From Cyclostephanos tholiformis (taxonomy: Eukaryota; Bacillariophyta; Thalassiosirophyceae; Thalassiosirales; Thalassiosiraceae): a stretch of 14,044 nt of DNA. Of the stretch, positions 9,933 to 14,044 are shown in pieces. The notes beneath the pieces are model-generated. The model did no database searches. It saw only the letters and a list, made by a program, of their open reading frames with translations, and was not told the DNA's origin. Made by a program: the position numbers and the translations under genes. Where the stretch lies: assembly GCA_036939975.1 (NCBI GenBank), contig JALLPB010000629.1:1-14044 (forward strand). Reading direction: 5' to 3'. How positions within the stretch are numbered: position 1 is the first letter of the stretch; every line of letters starts with the position of its first letter.

Positions 9933-10384
9933 TCCAATGCCCGCCCCGTCGCCGTAATTGACATCAATGCTCGATCCTGCAGGTCTCCGATGGTTGTTGT
10001 CAGAGTGGAATTTTTGCGCACACGCAAGTCCTTTGCCTGAGCTTTTGAGTTGGCCAATTGTCGGTACTGATTAAGCTTATTGTGTGGAATATGGCCTCAA
10101 CAGGGCCTAATGTTTGCTTGCATCCACACCCCCAAACGGTACGTCATCGCGCTTCACACACCACCCACAGCTCCACCCAGTAAACTTTTTCCCACTACCG
10201 TCCGTGTAATGAACTTTCTGAGCATAGGACACTCCCAAATGTGATCTAGGACAGCAAGAGTGCACGCCGCCGCCGCCACCCCATCCTCTTCATTGCCTCC
10301 TCCCACATCAATATCCGTGCTCATCAGTTCCACCAAAAAAGCATCATCAACATCATCATTGTCTCCAAAATCGCCCTGACTCAT
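9933..10384 (-). pseudogene. Damaged N-terminal BED-type zinc-finger exon of the hAT transposase
   Basis: The first plausible start is the ATG at 10384-10382, followed by an acidic leader (SQGDFGDNDDVDDAF) and HIWECPMLRKF ending near 10212. The zinc-binding half then continues in another frame as FTGWSCGWC (WSCGWC at 10175-10158, a Cys-x2-Cys pair) and meets TAG at 10109. The first frame resumes as GHIPHNKLNQYRQLANSKAQ behind a TGA at 10099-10097, and stays open to the donor at 9933. The C-terminal half of the finger, including its expected His/Cys ligands, appears deleted at the second junction. The changes are compatible with one lost base near 10212 and a deletion near 10100 that together restore the frame. 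The BED finger normally anchors the transposase to the element ends, so this copy should bind poorly. An unusual intron is the alternative to the deletion but has poor splice sites. Confidence 0.75.
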
Positions 10385-10432
10385 CTTGCTGGTGCTGGTT
10401 ATTCTGCCAAAGGAAGGGGGAGGAGCTGGGAG

Positions 10433-10762
10433 AGGGTGGGGGGGAGATTTCTCTCCCTGCTGCTGTTCTGTGGCTGCTAGCTGGTGTCCGACGAAAATAA
10501 GCCATGGCGTTTTTGCACACGCACGCTGGAGCATTGTTTGCTTGACTTATCGTACAAAGTGGTGCACGCACGCTCAAGCATCGCGCCCTCGTGGGAGACA
10601 AGAGTGGGGGGGAGATTTCTCACCCTGCTGCAGTTCTGTGGCTGCTAGCTGGTGTCCAACAAAAATAAGCCGTGGCGTTTTTGCACATGCACACTGGAGC
10701 GTTGTTGGCTCGAATCGTCGTACAAAGTGATGCACGCACGCTTGAGCGTCGCGCCCTTGTGG
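10433..10762. repeat. 168-bp tandem duplication upstream of the hAT start
   Basis: Two copies (about 10433-10600 and 10601-10762) align at a constant offset of 168 bp with no visible indels: GAGATTT at 10444 and 10612, CGCGCCC at 10582 and 10750. Because 168 is a multiple of three, the same open frames repeat on both strands, which gives misleading short ORFs. The copies flank the 5' side of the hAT gene, where its promoter or subterminal region would be. Most differences are C/T or G/A exchanges at CpG sites. Confidence 0.92.
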
Positions 10763-11003
10763 CCTTGTGGGAAGAAGGTCACAATGAAGAGATGCAAACA
10801 AGCTTGTGCCCCTCAAGGGAAATTGTATGATGATGCCAAGGGGAGAATAGTTTGTCCCCTGCATGCTATTGTGGCCCCAATCCATAATATCATCTTCTCC
10901 CTTCTCTAGTATCAGTGGTGGGCGCATAAACGATGATGATGTTTTTGAGCTCTGGTTGAACTTTAATTCCTACGCCAGTCCTATACACCCCTCATATGTA
11001 CAG

Positions 11004-11114
11004 GATTACTGTCACTTTACTGGACCTGGTTACGGAGTAACAGTAATCATGGATACTGTAAAAAAAAGGTCACAGTAACAGGAATACTCAGTATTCCTGA
11101 AATTACTGCAGTAA
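11004..11114. repeat. Nested palindromes built on CAGTAAT/ATTACTG
   Basis: GATTACTGT (11004-11012) faces ACAGTAATC (11040-11048), a perfect 9-bp inverted pair. Next, CAGTAA (11073-11078) and TTACTG (11103-11108) enclose a 10-bp perfect stem, CAGGAATACT facing AGTATTCCTG around a single C (11079-11099). TTACTGCAGTAA (11103-11114) is itself a 12-bp palindrome. The dense reuse of one word suggests the end or the whole of a small foldback or non-autonomous DNA element. Confidence 0.8.
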
Positions 11115-11957
11115 TCAGCAACCTAGCTGTTCAAGTAAGGTTGAAGTGTCTACCCGCAATTTTCTACTAAGGTTATTTAACCAAAGAAGACTTGTCAATG
11201 GTTATTTGAAGTCTAGATATGCTAGCTTCTGCCTTTGTGATTGCTTTGTCATACTTGATCAAAGGTATCTGGTACACTGTGGCTTGTCAGAAATTTGGCT
11301 TATATAATGTTTTTCCTTGGTATTGCCTTATCCCTGTGGTTTAGTCCTTTGTTAGGATAGAAATGTCTGGGAGGCTTTCTCCTGACTGTGGTCTGATGCC
11401 CACCTAAAAAATTGTTAGGAAACAGGAGTTTTTATGATATTCTGGTCACCTAAAATCCGTTATATGGTCAGACGCTTGCCAGATTAGAGGTGATGGCGAT
11501 TGTGATAGTTTCAATCTCCAAAATCTTCACTTTATGCACTAAGGTCATGATGAAATGCTCCTTGAACATTGCCGCAGCCAAGGCCATGTGACGCTAGACT
11601 ATAGTGGTTGGGTGCTTTTGTGGGTAGGAAGAGCCCCTGGTCCTAACTGTTCTTTTTGGAAACTGTGGACCCTGGTCTGAGGTTTCTATGCTTGCTAATT
11701 GCTATGCTCCTTGGGTATTTAATCTGTGCGTTGGATAAAATCAGTAGACATTAGCTACAAGGTCTGTTGGCTTGTGATCTGACAACCTTGATACAGCCTA
11801 TTCTCCAGAGTGCCTGCATCCCTAAGACATCTACCACTGAGTGTGATATGACCCTAGTCTAAATGGGAAATGTACTTGTGCTAGCTAGCCATTTCACATG
11901 AGTAGTAACAAGGTGTCACTATGATCTGTTGGGTAGATTCGGTCAAGCCTAGGTAGC

Positions 11958-11985
11958 ATGGGCTTGCAAGCTTGCTTAAGCCCAT
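11958..11985. repeat. Hairpin with palindromic loop
   Basis: ATGGGCTT (11958-11965) pairs perfectly with AAGCCCAT (11978-11985). The 12-nt loop contains the 10-bp palindrome GCAAGCTTGC. No T-run follows on either strand, so a terminator is not indicated. Confidence 0.75.
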
Positions 11986-12032
11986 CATAAGAATAATTCA
12001 TGGGCCTTTCTACACTGGCTGCAGTAATTCGG

Positions 12033-12054
12033 GCAGTCATTTGCGAATGACTGC
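12033..12054. repeat. 9-bp perfect hairpin with TGCG loop
   Basis: GCAGTCATT (12033-12041) pairs with AATGACTGC (12046-12054) around TGCG. TCG and CGA extend it outward past a one-base mismatch. It is preceded by CTGCAGTAAT, the same word found in the palindrome cluster near 11106. Confidence 0.85.
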
Positions 12055-12731
12055 ACGAGCAGGTTGTGCTGTTTTAACCTAAGCCTGACTACCTGTAACC
12101 TTAAATAGACCTTTTAGGCTGTTACGGTAAAGCAAAATCTAATTTTAGACTAAGCCTATCAACTGGGTCTCGGGGCTATAGAGCTCCGAAATACCTTTCT
12201 CATTAGGTATGTGCTTATGCACATGGGTTACCATTGGAAAGGTGAGTCACTTTCTTGTTTTTATACACACCCTTTCTTGAGGGCTGTAGAGATCAGCGAA
12301 ATCCATAATGGATAAAGCTAGGCCATAGGGCTTTCTGGGGCTGATCCAGCTCCATTCAGGCCTTTTGCGTTAGCAACTCTTATTAGAAGATATTGGTAAT
12401 AACAAAATCGTCCTTTAGCCATTTAACATTTTAGTATTTAGCTGTAATTTCTTGGCCATGCTTTATAGCATACATGGCAAAGTCATCCCTTCAGACTCGT
12501 TTCTCGAACTGTCCATTGAGGACATTTTCTCTACTGCATATGTAGATGCTAGTATAACAAAATTTAAAATTTTCAAGTTGTTTCTTGTAGTCCTTTTTCT
12601 TGAAAAATTCAAGAAACCTTCTGAGAAGGTTCGACGGAATGGTTTTTCCTGCACAAAACGTAGTCATTTTGACATATGGGGCATTGGGGACTTAATCTTT
12701 GGTGTGCTGCTTTTGTTTTTGTTAATGCAAG

Positions 12732-12974
12732 CTAGCTTAACACTGCCCAGCTGATGTCGGTCATGCCGATGACCAGACCAGGCTCCCTTTTGGCATGGCG
12801 CACGTGCACATGCACCAGGGCATCATTCTTGGAGTGTCCCAGCCCATGGGCTTGACTCTGCCACAAGTAGCACTTCAGGGTCCTTGCAGGTAATTTCCCA
12901 CCGTTGATGATTGGTGTGCACAATGGTGCTAACTTGGCCTTGGTGGTCCTTGGAAGGCACTCCCACTTCTGCTC
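12732..12974 (-). other. Possible coding fragment of unidentified family
   Basis: On the minus strand the frame is open for 80 codons between TAA at 12977-12975 and the stop at 12734-12732. The conceptual peptide has an even, protein-like composition with many His, Lys and Trp (for example KCYLWQSQAHGLGH and EPGLVIGMTDIS). It contrasts with the skewed AT-rich shadows elsewhere. It has no in-frame start near its beginning, so if real it is an exon or a fragment. An AG lies near its upstream end. I do not recognise the family and assign no function. Confidence 0.3.
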
Positions 12975-13844
12975 TTAGTGGCCACTCTCTCCTTTGCAGG
13001 CGTTTTCATAGTAACTTCTCAGTAGAAAGAGGGTTTTGAATTCAAAGTGTCCTAGGCCTTCAGGCAAGGTGAAGAGAGAAAAAAGAAATGGAATGAAATT
13101 TTGGATAAAAGAAAATTATGAGCTTATAAGACTACATTCTTATAAATGTGTGTGTCGATGTGTAGAATTCCATATGTAGGAATTCAGTATACTTTGTGAG
13201 GAACACCTGACTCGGCTTAACGTAGGATCTTTTATCCTACAAAGGAATCCTGTATACTACATGGCATATCCACGTACGTGGGGATCTTCCACTGTCTTCA
13301 AGATGGATAAGATTGGATCTTCTATCTGGCTTCAAGATAGAGAAGATCCAGGATCAGTCTGTCTGTAGATGATAGACTGTCCATACTTACGCTTTGTTTT
13401 AATCTAGTTTTAATTAGTCGTGCCTATTAGTGAAATATGCTAAGATAATCTACCAGATAGAATGGCCTATGTCACTATGTGTTGTAAATGTCCCTCTGAA
13501 CAACTTGTGCACTTGGATTGCCATGCCTGAAATCATGGAGGTATGAATTCATGGTAGTGATTTTCACAGTTTTGGGGCTCTTGTGTGAGGTTTTCTAGCT
13601 TTATACCACCTTTTTTTCAACCTGATATGAGCAACAAAGTGAGTGGGAATCACTCTATTAACATATGTGTTTGTTACACATGTTACAGTTGGCTAAACCA
13701 GAAAACTGTCGGGCCAAATATTTAAATCCTTGCGCGATTTTCAGCACACTCAAGAAGCAGCTCATTAATTCAGTAACAACAGATTACAACAACTTACTAG
13801 AGTCAATGATCAATACTTGTTACTGAATTCTCTCGACAAATTGA
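12975..13844. other. Non-coding region upstream of the Gag-like frame, possible LTR and leader
   Basis: No coding frame is visible. The left half carries a run of hairpins (13124-13379). If the Gag-like frame at the right edge is real, its 5' long terminal repeat and primer-binding site should lie in this stretch. I could not identify a primer-binding site, and the matching 3' repeat would be outside the window, so LTR borders cannot be placed. Confidence 0.35.
13124..13379. repeat. Array of six consecutive hairpins
   Basis: Inverted pairs follow one another: TTATAAG/CTTATAA (13124-13130, 13139-13145); GAATTCC/GGAATTC (13165-13171, 13179-13185); GTAGGAT/ATCCTAC (13222-13228, 13234-13240); the 12-bp palindrome CCACGTACGTGG (13270-13281); GGATCTTC/GAAGATCC with an inner TATCT/AGATA stem (13315-13349); and CAGTCTGTC/GATAGACTG with one mismatch (13355-13379). 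The sequence GGATCTTC...CTTCAAGAT occurs twice in tandem (from 13283 and 13315). AGGAAT.C.GTATACT is repeated directly at about 13179 and 13244. Confidence 0.85.
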
Positions 13845-14044
13845 AATGAAGATGGTTTCAAAAGCAATTTCATTCTTAATAAGTTTATTCGAATGACTAT
13901 TCCTGAGCAAGAAATGCGTAAGGCGGTGGCCGAATGCACCGTGTTGAAGATCCACAGTCAACCAACAAATCAGGATATCGACATCTTGGATGATGAACTT
14001 ACTGCAATTGCATCATCCTTTCCTTCTGAATTGGGGAGAGGACT
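13845..14044 (+). CDS. Partial Gag-like N-terminus of a copia-type retrotransposon, cut by window end
   Basis: After a TGA at 13842-13844 the frame is open to the window edge (66 codons); the first in-frame ATG is 13893. The peptide contains MTIPEQEMRKAV, then KIHSQPTNQDIDILDDEL followed by TAIASSFPSELGRG. This fits a pattern I know from Gag regions of copia-type elements in diatoms: a Lys-Ile-x-Gly-x-Pro-Thr motif, a short Leu/Glu-rich helix, Ala-rich spacing and Leu-Gly-Gly-Gly. Here the first Gly is Ser and the middle Gly of the triplet is Arg, so the copy may be degraded. Another ATG at 13846 lies in a different frame that closes after 15 codons. Gag would form the particle that packages element RNA. 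No protease, integrase or reverse transcriptase is within the window to confirm the call. Confidence 0.5.

Larger units (their letters stand above)
7482..10384 (-). mobile_element. hAT-type DNA transposon, coding part
   Basis: This span covers the whole recognisable transposase gene: a damaged BED-finger exon (9933-10384), the long catalytic exon (8366-9859), the dimerisation exon (7743-8286) and a tail separated by one stop (7482-7739). The protein order of BED zinc finger, DUF659/RNase H-like core with insertion, and hAT C-terminal dimerisation region is the standard hAT layout. The gene is much richer in CpG than the flanks, which suggests later arrival than the surrounding decayed DNA. 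hAT elements normally have short terminal inverted repeats and an 8-bp target duplication. I could not identify either with confidence, so the true element borders lie outside these coordinates at unknown positions. Confidence 0.88.
10763..12731. other. Non-coding region rich in perfect hairpins
   Basis: I found no supportable coding frame. A 100-codon frame at 12452-12754 (+) is dominated by Phe, Leu and Lys from AT-rich sequence and has no recognisable domain. The region holds several strong inverted repeats (11004-11114, 11958-11985, 12033-12054, 12191-12224), listed separately where strongest. AAGCCTA/TAGGCTT-type words recur at about 12073, 12113 and 12151, as they do on the left side of the window. 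Confidence 0.45.

Noticed and set aside
10386..10927. 114- and 117-codon open frames on both strands as genes
   Set aside because: They arise from the 168-bp tandem unit, whose length is a multiple of three, so open frames repeat automatically.
11480..11760. Trace of a LINE endonuclease (CYAP-like string)
   Set aside because: A single short resemblance; neighbouring catalytic motifs are absent in every frame.

Overview
This is eukaryotic DNA: an AT-rich, gene-poor stretch built mostly from transposable elements of different ages. The short GT-AG introns (66, 73 and 79 nt), together with hAT, pogo-type and copia-Gag-like protein motifs of the sort I associate with diatoms, suggest a diatom or a related stramenopile. 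That assignment rests on remembered family resemblance, not on a marker gene, so it is provisional. I saw no cellular housekeeping gene, rRNA, tRNA or CRISPR array.

Layout. Bases 1-4539 hold no gene I can support; they carry scattered perfect palindromes, including a 20-bp one at 3023-3042 with a related block at 4249-4285. Bases 4540-5838 (+) are a heavily decayed pogo/Tc1-mariner-type transposase, with six in-frame stops before the catalytic core, at least three frame changes, a retained intron and the third catalytic Asp changed to His. Bases 5839-7481 have no recognised gene but contain a 28-bp tandem duplication and an 18-bp palindrome. Bases 7482-10384 (-) are a much better preserved hAT transposase gene: two clean introns, an open core of about 679 codons with DUF659-like and hAT-dimerisation regions, a BED-type zinc finger broken by two frame changes, and one TAA separating the core from an 85-codon in-frame tail. 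Just upstream of its start lies a 168-bp tandem duplication whose copies differ largely by CpG/TpG/CpA exchanges. Bases 10763-12731 are non-coding as far as I can see and rich in perfect hairpins. A short unidentified coding-like stretch lies at 12732-12974 (-). At 13124-13379 six hairpins follow one another closely. The right edge (13845-14044, +) opens into what looks like the N-terminal Gag region of a copia-type retrotransposon that continues beyond the window.

The genes do not form a pathway. They are three independent mobile-element insertions: an old pogo relic, a younger hAT copy that is visibly richer in CpG than its surroundings, and a retroelement cut by the window edge.
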